Shown here one piece after another: positions 49,649-62,167 of a DNA stretch of 64,000 bases; position 1 is the first letter of the stretch; the number at the start of each line of letters is the position of its first letter. The notes under the pieces are model-generated. The model was not told the origin of the DNA, did not search any database, and saw only the letters and a list, made by a program, of their open reading frames with translations. This DNA comes from Collinsella sp. TM10-22 (lineage in GTDB: Bacteria > Actinomycetota > Coriobacteriia > Coriobacteriales > Coriobacteriaceae). The stretch spans positions 254,615 to 318,614 of the forward strand of contig NZ_QSOC01000003.1 in assembly GCF_003466125.1 (NCBI RefSeq), in the 5' to 3' direction. The translations under genes and the position numbers were made by a program.

Positions 49649-52117
49649 ATGGAATCGTTGTACCGAAAGTATCGCCCGCTCACCTTCGACTCCGTGGTGG
49701 GCCAGCAGCATATCGTCTCGACGCTCGAGCACGCCATCACCGAGGGGCGCCTGTCCCACGCCTACCTGTTCTGCGGACCGCGCGGCACGGGCAAGACCAC
49801 TATGGCGCGCATTCTGGCCAAGGCGCTGCTGTGCCACAATGCCGAGGCAGCGCGCGCCGAGGGTGCAAGCGGCTGCATGCCCGACGGCACCTGTGAGGAG
49901 TGCGAGCTCATTGCCGAGGGCAACCATCCGGACGTCTACGAGCTCGATGCCGCAAGCCGTACCGGCGTGGACAACGTGCGCGAGGAGATCATCAACTCCG
50001 TCAACTTTGCCCCGGTGCGCGGCAAGTACAAGATCTATATCATCGACGAGGTCCACATGCTCACGACGGCGGCGTTTAACGCGCTGCTCAAGACGCTCGA
50101 GGAGCCGCCGGCACACGTGATCTTTGTGCTGTGCACTACCGACCCGCAAAAGATTCTGGAGACCATCCTCTCGCGCTGCCAGCGTTTCGATTTCCATCGC
50201 ATCGGCAACGAGGATATTGAGCATCGCCTGGCATACGTGTGCGAGCGGGAGGGCTTCGATTACGACGATGAGGCGCTGGCTATCGTGGCGCGCCACGCCA
50301 AGGGCGGCATGCGCGACGCGCTCTCCACGCTGGAACAGCTGAGCGTCTTCGGCAACGGCACCGTGCATGCGGACGATGCCCGCTCGCTTTTGGGCGAAGT
50401 TTCGGACCAGATTCTGGGCGAGTTTGCGCGCGCCATTGCCGATCGTGATGTCGCCGATCTGTATGGGCTTATTCGCGCGCAGGTCGAGGAAGGCAACGAT
50501 CTGCTGGAGCTGACGCGCGACCTGGTGGCGCACGTGCGCGACGTGTACGTGGCATGCGTTGCCGGCGCCCGTGCCGAGCTGTTTGAGGGCGGCTCCGAGC
50601 AGGCCGAGACGCTTGCTGCTGAGGCTGCTGCCTTTGGCGGGCATCCGGCCGACCGCCTGGCCCGCGTGCTGACGGTGCTCGACGATGCTGCGCTGGAGAT
50701 GAGGGGCGCGAGCGACGTACGCCTGGTGCTCGAGATCGCCTGCACGCGTCTGGCACGTCCCGAGGCTGATTTAACGATTGAGGCATTGGCCGAGCGCGTG
50801 GCACGTTTGGAGGCCATGGTTGCCAATGCGGCGGTACCGGCGAGCGTGGCTGCTGCTCAGGCCGCCGCGCCTGCAGCATCCGTACCCGCTGCTGCCCAGC
50901 AGCCGACGCTCATTTCGGGCGCCCGTGCTGCCGCTCCGGCGGCATCCGCTGCCCCCGCTGGTACGTCCGCGCGCCAGGGCGGTATGCCTTGGGACCGTGG
51001 TGCTGCCGCTCCGGCGGCTCAGCCTGCGCCCGTGTCAGCTTCCAAGCCTGCAGCGCCTGCACCTCAGTCTGCGCCGGCTCCGATGCCTCAGCCCGTTGCG
51101 GCCCCCGCGCCTGCCACCGCTCCGGCACCTAAGCCCCAGTCCAACAATGCCGCCCAGGTTGCCGCCGCCGGTACTGCCGAGACGCCCGCGGTCGAGGATG
51201 CCGGAGAGCTGCAGCGCAAATGGGCCGAGGTTGTCGAGCGTGTCAAGGCGCGTCAGGCTTCCTACGCAGGGCTTTTGCTCAACGCTCGCGCCACGGCCGA
51301 CGACGGCTCCAAGCTCACGGTCTCGTTCCCCGCGGGTTCGACTTTTGCCATCAAGATGCTCGGTCGCGCCGATACGCAGTCGGTGGTCCTGCCGACGGTC
51401 TGCGCGGTCTTCGGTCGTCGTACCGTCGACTATGTCCTGGATGGGGGTGGCACGCCGGCTCCTCAACATGAGGAGCATTCTCCATCTGCACGGGCTGCGG
51501 CATCTGCGGACCCGCAACCCGTGTCCTCGGCGGCCCCTGCATCCTCGAGCGCCAGCGCAACGCAGCCAAAAGCAGCACCGGTAGCGGCACCGACCCCGTC
51601 GGCGCCTAAACCCGTCACGGCCAAACCGGCTGCTCCGACACCCGCGCCCAAGCCCGCCTCGCCCGCGCCCAAGTCATCCGACCTGGGCAAGGCCCCCTGG
51701 TTGCGCTCGGACAATCCCGCCGGCGCTCCTGCCACGGGCAAGCTCCCGACCGAGCCTGCGCCCCGCGCTCCCGAGCGCGCGTCCGCTCCCAAGGCTCAGC
51801 CGTCCGTGCCGTCTGCACCGTGGGAATCCGAGCAGGTACCCTACGACGACGCCATGGTTGGCGGTTTTGCCGCCGACACGGGCGGGGACGATCTGCCCCC
51901 GTTCGACGTGCCGGGTGCGGCGTCCGCGCCCAAGTCCGCTGCAGCTGCCCCCAAAGAGGAGGACGCTTCTGCAGCTCCCTGGGAGTCCAACCCCGGCGCC
52001 GGCAGCCCCTTCGGCCATCAGGGTGCAGCCCCGAGCATCCCGCAGACCGAGGACGAGGCCAAAGCCCTCATCCGCAGCGTCTTCGGCCAGTCCACCATCT
52101 TCAAGCCGGTGGAGTAG
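49649..52117 (+). CDS. dnaX: DNA polymerase III gamma/tau subunit
   Basis: An 822-residue clamp-loader subunit. The start MESLYRKYRP (49649) has GGGGGAG before it and is the conserved N-terminus; the frame is open upstream but without a start signal. Walker A FCGPRGTGKTTMARILAKAL (about 42-60), the CEEC zinc region near residue 87, IYIIDEVHMLTTAAFNALLK and SRCQRFDFHR are present. From about 395 on the protein is Ala/Pro-rich and repetitive, longer than usual for tau, interrupted by a folded part near 505-610. Part of the recombination gene group with ybaB and recR downstream, but those are preceded by a gene on the other strand. Confidence 0.95.
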   Translation: MESLYRKYRPLTFDSVVGQQHIVSTLEHAITEGRLSHAYLFCGPRGTGKTTMARILAKALLCHNAEAARAEGASGCMPDGTCEECELIAEGNHPDVYELDAASRTGVDNVREEIINSVNFAPVRGKYKIYIIDEVHMLTTAAFNALLKTLEEPPAHVIFVLCTTDPQKILETILSRCQRFDFHRIGNEDIEHRLAYVCEREGFDYDDEALAIVARHAKGGMRDALSTLEQLSVFGNGTVHADDARSLLGEVSDQILGEFARAIADRDVADLYGLIRAQVEEGNDLLELTRDLVAHVRDVYVACVAGARAELFEGGSEQAETLAAEAAAFGGHPADRLARVLTVLDDAALEMRGASDVRLVLEIACTRLARPEADLTIEALAERVARLEAMVANAAVPASVAAAQAAAPAASVPAAAQQPTLISGARAAAPAASAAPAGTSARQGGMPWDRGAAAPAAQPAPVSASKPAAPAPQSAPAPMPQPVAAPAPATAPAPKPQSNNAAQVAAAGTAETPAVEDAGELQRKWAEVVERVKARQASYAGLLLNARATADDGSKLTVSFPAGSTFAIKMLGRADTQSVVLPTVCAVFGRRTVDYVLDGGGTPAPQHEEHSPSARAAASADPQPVSSAAPASSSASATQPKAAPVAAPTPSAPKPVTAKPAAPTPAPKPASPAPKSSDLGKAPWLRSDNPAGAPATGKLPTEPAPRAPERASAPKAQPSVPSAPWESEQVPYDDAMVGGFAADTGGDDLPPFDVPGAASAPKSAAAAPKEEDASAAPWESNPGAGSPFGHQGAAPSIPQTEDEAKALIRSVFGQSTIFKPVE

Positions 52118-52138
52118 CTGCGCAGGCGGGTATACTGC

Positions 52139-52612
52139 TCAAGAAGAGAGCCCCTTGCCCGGGCGCATCTGTATTTCGGACATGTGTAGTGTGGTGCCGC
52201 TTATATCGCATTCGAGCAGACAGGTACGCGACGGTCGTCCTAGGGTGCTGAGGTCGACACGATACGTCGCACGACTGTCTGTGTACTCGACTTGCATGTC
52301 GTTGGCAACTGCTCCGATTGTCAAAAAAGAGCCTGGCTCGGCATCAACAATCTTGGAATCTTTTATCTTGACCTTGAGCTCTTGGTAAAGGGACGGGCTG
52401 TTGTAGTAAACGGTCCGGGTCCCGTCGGTGCACTCATCGGTCGCTTCCCATTTGACGACGGGCTGGTCCGAGCTGGCTATCAGCAGTTCTGCTCCAAAGG
52501 CTATAGCATGGGTGATGACAACCAGTAATGCCCAGCCGACAAAGAGATAGAGAACCACATATGCAACGGGGTGTTTTGAGCGGATGTTTTGGAGCGCGTC
52601 GGGGGCATTCAT
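52139..52612 (-). CDS. Hypothetical single-pass membrane protein
   Basis: A 157-residue protein of unknown function. One hydrophobic segment (VAYVVLYLFVGWALLVVITH, about 16-36) precedes an outside domain of about 115 residues with cysteines in TDECTDG and CLLECDIS. It is inserted between dnaX and ybaB on the opposite strand, and its stop is 22 bases from the dnaX stop. Confidence 0.6.
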   Translation of the reverse strand: MNAPDALQNIRSKHPVAYVVLYLFVGWALLVVITHAIAFGAELLIASSDQPVVKWEATDECTDGTRTVYYNSPSLYQELKVKIKDSKIVDAEPGSFLTIGAVANDMQVEYTDSRATYRVDLSTLGRPSRTCLLECDISGTTLHMSEIQMRPGKGLSS

Positions 52613-52953
52613 GGGGGCACCTCCAAATTGCTGTCTGTGACAATCAAATTATACCCTGCCATCATGAGCGCCGCCTCGAGCAGCGGTTCGGCATTTAGCC
52701 ATTTAGTGGTACGCAGAAAATGTCGGATTCCGGCTCTACAAGATTTAGCTTTCAATATTATGCAGATGCGAATTATTCAACTTCGCATAATCTTTGGGTG
52801 CGGCTTGCACTCCAGGACATGTATATCGACTGAGGTAGCGTGTCCGCCCCGCTTGCTTGCCCCGCGCCGTGGTACGATTTTTGAGTTTGAAAGTCCCGTC
52901 GCGCTCCGGCTGCCCTTGCAGCTTGTCGCGCGGCCGCACGTAAAGGAGCCATC
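52613..52953. other. Intergenic region before ybaB
   Basis: 341 bases without a gene. ATTATGCAG...TTCGCATAAT around 52756-52793 is an imperfect inverted repeat in an AT-rich stretch that could hold a promoter. I looked for an SRP RNA, often near dnaX, and see no GGAA-tetraloop hairpin of the right kind. The region 52840-52950 is GC-rich and should be the ybaB leader. Confidence 0.4.
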
Positions 52954-53274
52954 ATGGCCGGTATGAACATGCAACAAATGATGAAGCAGGCTCGCAAGAT
53001 GCAGGAGCAGCTTGCCGCCGCGCAGGAAAACCTTAAGTCCCAGACCGTCGACGCCTCTGCCGGCGGCGGCATGGTCAAGGTGATCGTTAACGGCGAGATG
53101 GAACTCGTCAGCCTCACCATCGATCCCGATGCGCTCGATCCCGAGGACGTCGATATGCTGCAGGACATGATCATGGCTGCCGTCAACGAGGCCGTTCGCG
53201 GCGTCAACGAGCTCGCCAACAAGCAGATGGGCGCCATCACTGGCGGCCTCAACATCCCGGGCATGCCGTTCTAA
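52954..53274 (+). CDS. ybaB: YbaB/EbfC nucleoid-associated protein
   Basis: A 106-residue dimeric DNA-binding protein. The N-terminus [20 protein letters not shown] is a helix of the family, followed by [20 protein letters not shown] and [23 protein letters not shown] precedes the ATG. It lies 13 bases before recR, the standard arrangement. Confidence 0.95.
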   Translation: MAGMNMQQMMKQARKMQEQLAAAQENLKSQTVDASAGGGMVKVIVNGEMELVSLTIDPDALDPEDVDMLQDMIMAAVNEAVRGVNELANKQMGAITGGLNIPGMPF

Positions 53275-53287
53275 GACGCGCATATAT

Positions 53288-53884
53288 ATGAGTGCCAACC
53301 ATAGCCTGCAAAAATTGCTCGATGAGCTGGGCCGCCTGCCGGGCATTGGCCCCAAGTCGGCTCAGCGCATCGCCTATTACCTGCTCGAGGCCGATGCCGA
53401 GGAGGCGCGTCGCCTGGCCGAGGCCATCCTGGAGGTTAAGCAGGAGGTTCACTTTTGCAGCCGCTGCTTTAACTACGCCACGGCCGACGAGTGCTCCATC
53501 TGCCAGGATTCGATGCGCGATACCACTCGCATTTGCGTGGTGGGCGAGCCGCGCGATGTCCAGGCGATAGAGCGCACGGGCAGCTACCATGGTCTCTACC
53601 ACGTATTGGGCGGCGTGATTAGTCCCATGGACAAGATCGGCCCCGAGCAGCTGCACATTCGTGAGCTGCTGGCACGCTTGGGCCACGAGGACATCCACGA
53701 GGTCATCATCGCCACCAACCCCAATATTGAGGGCGAGACCACGGCGAGCTACCTGGCCCGCACTATCAAGCCGCTGGGCGTCGAGGTGTCGCGTCTGGCA
53801 AGCGGCCTTCCCGTGGGCGGCGACCTGGAGTATGCCGACGAGCTTACGCTTGGGCGCGCCATTGAGGCCCGTCGCACGATTTAG
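53288..53884 (+). CDS. recR: Recombination mediator RecR
   Basis: A 198-residue gap-repair protein working with RecF and RecO. The N-terminal helix-hairpin-helix ([19 protein letters not shown]), a four-cysteine zinc finger ([16 protein letters not shown], residues 57-72), a Toprim domain with [14 protein letters not shown] and [16 protein letters not shown], and the C-terminal [17 protein letters not shown] are all present and of normal length. Confidence 0.97.
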   Translation: MSANHSLQKLLDELGRLPGIGPKSAQRIAYYLLEADAEEARRLAEAILEVKQEVHFCSRCFNYATADECSICQDSMRDTTRICVVGEPRDVQAIERTGSYHGLYHVLGGVISPMDKIGPEQLHIRELLARLGHEDIHEVIIATNPNIEGETTASYLARTIKPLGVEVSRLASGLPVGGDLEYADELTLGRAIEARRTI

Positions 53885-53921
53885 GTGGCGAGCCTGCTCC
53901 TGCCGTATGTTATCCTCGCGA

Positions 53922-53951
53922 CGCACGGGGTAGCCATAATTTCCCCGTGCG
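53922..53951. other. 9-bp hairpin after recR
   Basis: CGCACGGGG (53922-53930) pairs perfectly with CCCCGTGCG (53943-53951). Only a weak T content follows (TAAGTTTGTTG), so it may be a partial terminator. TTTGTTG and CAACAAA (53961-53976) form a further small palindrome. Confidence 0.5.
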
Positions 53952-54089
53952 ACTGTAAGTTTGTTGTGCAACAAAGATGCTTTGTATCCGCTTATCGCAT
54001 GGATGCTTTCATTCGCATCCTTAATTTGCCCATTCGTTTCGCAACCTTTTGGGTTCGCTGATACACTCAAATATGGATTCGAATGAATG

Positions 54090-54116
54090 CGCCGCTCCCG
54101 AGCGGCGTGTTTTTGT
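54090..54116 (+). terminator. Terminator-like hairpin in the leader of the second kinase operon
   Basis: CGCCGCT (54090-54096), CCCG loop, AGCGGCG (54101-54107), then TGTTTTTGTT, directly before the GGAGGAG of the next gene. A full terminator between leader and first gene suggests attenuation or a cut-off from recR transcription. Confidence 0.7.
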
Positions 54117-54129
54117 TGGAGGAGAACGC

Positions 54130-55035
54130 ATGCGGCCCGGTGGCACTCAGACAAAGCGCGGCGCCGCGGTGCGCATGCGACGCCGACTGGGCTTGGCGCC
54201 GCGGGCGTACGCACTGCTGTCTTGCTCGCTGGTGCTGGTCATAGCTGGCGTTTCTGTCTATGGCATGACCGTGCCGTCCATGATGCAGGCGCATGCCGCA
54301 CGCGAACCGCGCGTGGGGCATGAGGTCAAAAGTGACCTGGGCACCACGACTGGATATGCTTGGGCAAGTGTGGTCGCGCATATTGTGTTTGGCACCGACG
54401 ACGCGAACGGCGCCGAGGCCCCAGACAACGAAGTCACGCTTGCCAATGGCAAAACCATCGTGCTCACCAACACCAAGATCATCGATCGGTTGTCCAACAA
54501 TAGCGTGGCGGCAACGGTGAGTAAGGTCGAGCAGCAGAAGGAGCAGGACGCCCAGCAGTCCGGAAAGCCCGGTAGCTCGGATACTTCTGGCTCCGGCTCG
54601 GATTCGTCGAGTTCGGGCGGCGGCTCAGGATCGGGTTCCTCTGCCGGAGGGTCTGGAAACGGCGGCTCGACGGGCGGCAACACTGACAACGATGCAAACT
54701 CCGGTGGCCTTTCCGCTGCTGAGGAAGAGAGCATTCACAGTTGGCTTGTGACCAAGTACAACATGCTCGACGGCTATGTTTCTCGTGCCAATGACGTGGT
54801 TTCGACCTATAACTCTACGGGAGATCCCAGGCCGTGCGACAGTCTGGTCGGGGAGATGTTTGTCATTCGAGCCGAGTTCGGTCGTCAGACATTCTCGCCC
54901 CGGTCAAAGTGGTATCAGCAGTATGCCAATCTGTGGGGCTGTTACACCAACCTATGTCAATGGGTCGGCCATTACGGCGATGATGACGTCGCGCTCGGTA
55001 ACTTCAACAATAACGTGGCGGCGCTTGCCCTATGA
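54130..55035 (+). CDS. Single-pass membrane protein with Ser/Gly linker
   Basis: A 301-residue protein of unknown function. The start at 54130 follows GGAGGAG; the upstream ATG at 54049 lies before the hairpin. A basic N-terminus precedes one membrane segment (about 27-48; AYALLSCSLVLVIAGVSVYG). The outside part has about 80 residues, then a 45-residue Ser/Gly spacer like a cell-wall-crossing linker, then a C-terminal domain of about 100 residues with Trp and two Cys (LWGCYTNLCQW). Its stop overlaps the kinase start by four bases, so the two are translationally coupled. Confidence 0.65.
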   Translation: MRPGGTQTKRGAAVRMRRRLGLAPRAYALLSCSLVLVIAGVSVYGMTVPSMMQAHAAREPRVGHEVKSDLGTTTGYAWASVVAHIVFGTDDANGAEAPDNEVTLANGKTIVLTNTKIIDRLSNNSVAATVSKVEQQKEQDAQQSGKPGSSDTSGSGSDSSSSGGGSGSGSSAGGSGNGGSTGGNTDNDANSGGLSAAEEESIHSWLVTKYNMLDGYVSRANDVVSTYNSTGDPRPCDSLVGEMFVIRAEFGRQTFSPRSKWYQQYANLWGCYTNLCQWVGHYGDDDVALGNFNNNVAALAL

Positions 55036-56876
55036 TGACCGATCTTGCATCCACCACACCACAATCGCTCGGTCGCGATTCCATGGTCGGCCTGCGCCTG
55101 GCGCGTGTCGACGGGTTTGAGCCGGCCATTGCGCTCGGTCAGGACGAACTGCCTGCCTATCTGCGTCGTTTTACGATGCTGTTTGCCGACGATGCCACCA
55201 TACGCCGTGGCGGTATCGGCCGCGTGACGCGTGCCGTCAACGCCCAAGGCGAGGCCGTGGCGCTCAAGCAGCTCATCTTGCCGACGCGCGATGAGTTTGA
55301 CGACGATGCAACTCACGAGGCGCTGGTCGCCAAGTTCAAGGCGGCGTTTCGCGAGGAATACGAATGCCATCGCGCCCTTTCGGGCCTTAAGGGCTTTCCC
55401 CGCCTCTATGGCTGGGGCGAGGTCGACGGTGTGCCTGCAATTGTCATGGAATGGGTCGAGGGCGAGACGCTCGCCCGCTTGCGTTCGCGGCTCGCCGTGG
55501 ACGATGCCGGACGCCTGTCGCCGCTTGTGGCGGCGCGTTTGGGTCGTGACCTGTTCGATCTGCTCTGCCGTATGAGCCTGGTGGGTGAGGGCTTTGTCCA
55601 TCGCGATATCTCGCCCGCTAATATTATGGTGCGTACGGCGCGTCTACCGCTTGACCGGCAGCTTGCCGAGGGCACCTTTGACCTGTGCCTGATCGACTTT
55701 GGCTCGTCGCTGGCGCTTGAGCCTGCGTCGGCCGTGGCTGGTACCGGCGGCAAGGCATCCTTTACCGAGCGCTATGCCACGCTGCGTCGCGCGACGGTTG
55801 CCTATGCCCCGCCCGAGATGCTCACCGACGATATTCCCGACCTGCGCGCTTTGCGTATGTCGCCGGCGATTGACGTCTATGCCGCGGCAAGCACGGTTTA
55901 CGAACTCATTGCCGGCGTCGCGCCATACGAAGCCGTGCCGAGCACTTCGGGCGCCTCGGGTTCGCGCAAAAAGACGCGCGACATCGCCAGCCCCTACCGT
56001 CTCAAGATGGACACGCAGCCCGACTATCCCATTGGTGCCCATGCGCCCGGTTGCGATTTGACTCAGTTGCTTCGTCGTGAGCCCGATGTGGCGCTCGCCG
56101 CGGCCGAGCAGGCCCAGCAGCTGGGGCTTGAGCCGGATTCCGAGGAGCTACGCGATGCGTTGGTGTTTGTCGATGCCCAGCTGTTCGACGTGGTGATGGC
56201 CTGTCTGTCCAGCTCTCAAAAAGATCGTCCCGAGCCGGCGGCGGTCGAGGCGGCGCTCTCGGCGTTTTGTGACCACTATGCGCAAAATGTCGGTCGTTCG
56301 CTCCGTGGCGAGCCGCTCACGCCGTGCCCCATGGATGCGTCCGGCCGCGCGGTTCGTCGCGCGCTGATGGTCGGCGCGGCGGTCGTCTGCGGAGTGGTTT
56401 GGACTGTGGTCGTGGTTTCGGCGGCGCTGCTGGCATCGGGCGCTCGCGTGACGGCGACTTTGGGATCGCTCGTGTGGTCTGGGTCGCTACCGGGTATTAT
56501 TGCCGCACTGGCGTTGGCGCTGCCAGGCATAGCCGGCGTTGCCGCGGGGGCACTTGCGCGCGATCGGCGCTCGGGGTTCCTGCAGGGTGTGCTTGCGCTT
56601 TCTGCCTGCGAGGTTCCGGTATTGGCTGTGGCTGCATGTAGCGTTTTTTCTCAACGCGACGTGATGGGCGGCCTTGTTGCCGCTCTGATTGCAACCTATA
56701 CACTTACGTGGTTTTTGCTTGCGATGGGCTTTGCCTTTGAACTTCCCGTTTCGGCACCGCGACGCACAAAAGCCCAGATGACGACTCCGCTTGCTGGTGG
56801 CGCCGCAGCTGCCCGCACTTTTGGCGGACCTGTCGAAGTATCGTCCGATTCTATTTCTACGACCAAGGAGGACTAG
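55032..56876 (+). CDS. Ser/Thr protein kinase with C-terminal membrane segments
   Basis: A 614-residue kinase. The kinase domain occupies roughly 45-420: a glycine-loop-like GGIGRVTRA, the lysine in AVALKQLIL, the catalytic FVHRDISPANIMV near residue 190 and LCLIDFGSS. The activation segment YAPPEML and an insertion rich in Ser/Lys follow. About 445-575 contain four hydrophobic segments. It is encoded between a cell-surface-like protein and an FHA protein. The target is unknown, but the FHA neighbour is the obvious candidate. Confidence 0.88.
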   Translation: MMTDLASTTPQSLGRDSMVGLRLARVDGFEPAIALGQDELPAYLRRFTMLFADDATIRRGGIGRVTRAVNAQGEAVALKQLILPTRDEFDDDATHEALVAKFKAAFREEYECHRALSGLKGFPRLYGWGEVDGVPAIVMEWVEGETLARLRSRLAVDDAGRLSPLVAARLGRDLFDLLCRMSLVGEGFVHRDISPANIMVRTARLPLDRQLAEGTFDLCLIDFGSSLALEPASAVAGTGGKASFTERYATLRRATVAYAPPEMLTDDIPDLRALRMSPAIDVYAAASTVYELIAGVAPYEAVPSTSGASGSRKKTRDIASPYRLKMDTQPDYPIGAHAPGCDLTQLLRREPDVALAAAEQAQQLGLEPDSEELRDALVFVDAQLFDVVMACLSSSQKDRPEPAAVEAALSAFCDHYAQNVGRSLRGEPLTPCPMDASGRAVRRALMVGAAVVCGVVWTVVVVSAALLASGARVTATLGSLVWSGSLPGIIAALALALPGIAGVAAGALARDRRSGFLQGVLALSACEVPVLAVAACSVFSQRDVMGGLVAALIATYTLTWFLLAMGFAFELPVSAPRRTKAQMTTPLAGGAAAARTFGGPVEVSSDSISTTKED

Positions 56877-56879
56877 GTC

Positions 56880-57818
56880 ATGGCATCTCAAGTTGAGCTC
56901 ACCCCATGCGGCGCCATGTTTGATATCTTTAAGCGCGCGGCGCATCTGAGCCATATCGAGCTGTGTGGCTTGGTGCTTTCGTCCCGTCCGCTCGCCGATG
57001 GCCGCAGCCCGCAGAGCCGAGCCGCCGATCGCTCTTGGGTTTCCCGCTTTATCGTTCGGGCGCCGGTCGGCACGCTTCAGCAGCGCTACTTTGCCGAATA
57101 CGGTACCTCGGCTGCGCGTATTATGTCGCAACTGGCCCTGCGCCAGCGCAATCCCATGGACTCCACGGCTGTAATCAATATGGTCTGCGGTCCTGCAGGT
57201 GAACCGATGGTACGCGCGCTCGAAGAGTGCCACCAGGACACGAATCTCTATCGCAACGCGCTCGATCGCCTGTCCCAGGCGGCGGAACTCATGCCCGCCG
57301 AGCGCGCCGAGGCCGTGCTGGTGCTGTTTGTCGCCGTCGGTTGTTCGGCGGATGTGCGGTCCTCGGTGAACTATGCCATCGACTACGCGCACGCGACCTG
57401 TGGCGGAGGCACATCCACGCCGCGTTCGCTTGGCATGTCGATGACCGCGGGCGAACGCGAACCCGCCCCGGCGCACCCTTTGGGCTTGCTGCGCATACAA
57501 AACAGTTTTGTCGTGAGCGCCCCGCGCTGGATTCAGCCGAGTGAGCAGGGTGTTGAGATTGGCGCGCTGGCCACTGGTGAGGGCGATATTACCGACGTCG
57601 GCGACGATGTCTCGGCCCGCCATGCCCATATCTGGTGCGATGCTCAAAATATCTGGCACGTCGAGGACTTGTCGTCCACCAACGGAACCGTGGTGGTAAA
57701 CGGGGCCACGCGTGTCTGCATTCAGGTCGAGCCCGGTCGTTCCGCCCAACTCAATCCCGGCGACGAGCTCAAGCTCGGCGAATCCACTACCTACGCCATC
57801 CTCTTCGGTGCCCTCTAG
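56880..57818 (+). CDS. FHA-domain protein with novel N-terminal domain
   Basis: A 312-residue cytoplasmic protein. Residues about 1-200 are an unrecognised folded domain (CGAMFDIFKRAAHLSHIELC) with Ala-rich helices. About 225-310 are an FHA domain: DVGDDVSARHAHIWC, DLSSTNGTVVVNG and PGDELKLGESTTYAI. FHA domains bind phosphothreonine, so it should read out the kinase whose gene ends three bases upstream. GGAGG lies before the ATG. Confidence 0.82.
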   Translation: MASQVELTPCGAMFDIFKRAAHLSHIELCGLVLSSRPLADGRSPQSRAADRSWVSRFIVRAPVGTLQQRYFAEYGTSAARIMSQLALRQRNPMDSTAVINMVCGPAGEPMVRALEECHQDTNLYRNALDRLSQAAELMPAERAEAVLVLFVAVGCSADVRSSVNYAIDYAHATCGGGTSTPRSLGMSMTAGEREPAPAHPLGLLRIQNSFVVSAPRWIQPSEQGVEIGALATGEGDITDVGDDVSARHAHIWCDAQNIWHVEDLSSTNGTVVVNGATRVCIQVEPGRSAQLNPGDELKLGESTTYAILFGAL

Positions 57819-57850
57819 CCGGCAGATAGGGACGCTCCTTTTCTGCCGGC
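57818..57850. repeat. 9-bp inverted repeat after the FHA gene
   Basis: GCCGGCAGA (57818-57826) pairs with TCTGCCGGC (57842-57850). It begins at the stop codon. The neighbouring GGGACGCTCCTTTT and TTGGGGACACTCCTTGG recall the GGGGACGTTCTT family of 16967-17020. Confidence 0.5.
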
Positions 57851-57956
57851 ACTTGGGGACACTCCTTGGCGCGCCAGAGCCAGTCGCCCGGGGATGGAGG
57901 GGCCATTTTGGCCCTTGGCGGTCACCCAAGGTAAACCTTTACCGCCCACCTATTAC

Positions 57957-58001
57957 CGCCCACCTATATTTGACGAAATATAGGTGGGCGGCGGGGTACA
58001 A
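57957..58001 (+). promoter_or_regulatory. Promoter region of the pyruvate:ferredoxin oxidoreductase with 15-bp palindrome
   Basis: CGCCCACCTATATTT (57957-57971) pairs perfectly with 57976-57990 across a four-base loop. The left arm repeats a nearby ACCGCCCACCTAT in direct order. TACAAT at 57998-58003 is a likely -10. The site could be an operator or an mRNA hairpin. The remaining leader to 58282 has no gene. Confidence 0.5.
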
Positions 58002-58282
58002 TAAACCCGCATGCGGATTTCCGTTGCGGGCGCTTCCCATCGCCGGGGCGTGCCCGGGAGCATCCGGCATGCGGCCTTTGCGGCGCTCGGTCATGTGCAA
58101 GACGGGCGGTCGAGTCTGTGGGGTGCATCAGCTGCCCCTCGCCTCGGCATGCCTTCTCTCCACGCCATGTACCTGCTGCTCAGTCTGCCTGCCAGATGAT
58201 GGAAGCAACAGCGAAAATCCCATCACGCCAACATCCCGGCGATCGCCGGGGCCTGTATACCTATATGAGAGGAGAGGGGTAT

Positions 58283-61822
<3,540 letters not shown>

Positions 61823-61832
61823 GTCTCTCACC

Positions 61833-61957
61833 GCAGGATCTGAGGGCTGACCTTCGCGGACGTCCTCGGACATGAAAGAACCCCCGCTGCGCACTTCGTG
61901 CGGCGGGGGTTCTTTCGTCCTGCGGAATGTCCGCGAAGGTCAGCCCTCAGATCCTGC
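61833..61957. terminator. Terminator of nifJ nested in a 28-bp inverted repeat
   Basis: Outer arms 61833-61860 and 61930-61957 are exact reverse complements. Inside, AAAGAACCCCCGC pairs with a GCGGGGGTTCTTT partner, followed by TTTCG. The inner hairpin is a terminator working both ways; the outer arms make the whole 125 bases one large palindrome. Confidence 0.85.
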
Positions 61958-62078
61958 TACGACTACGTCCTCGGATTGTGGGGCTGAACGGGGGGCGTGG
62001 TTGGCAGGGCCTTTTGTCCCGGTTGCTGTTTCGCGGCATTGCCGCGAAACCTCGCGCTTCTCTGGGTATAGAGGGGGA

Positions 62079-62153
62079 GCTGATAACAAGCAACGCCTTA
62101 TTGGAGTTGTTTTGCCAGTTCAAAAGCCCATCAATGATCTTACTGGGTGGCAT
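62079..62153 (-). pseudogene. Remnant of a second AAA/DUF4143 ATPase, about 25 codons
   Basis: On the minus strand ATG 62153 starts MPPSKIIDGLLNWQNNSNKA then LLVIS, like the start of AAA_14/DUF4143 ATPases (compare YNKLLDWKASNGSRAIML at 23668). The Walker A that should follow is gone. It begins 15 bases behind a three-copy 34-bp-period repeat. The fragment is short, so the call leans on the shared context. The rest of 61958-62396 holds no gene. Confidence 0.5.
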
Positions 62154-62167
62154 TAAAACTCCTAAAT

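Noticed and set aside
52613..52953. SRP RNA near dnaX
   Set aside because: No hairpin with the conserved GGAA tetraloop and asymmetric loop could be found.
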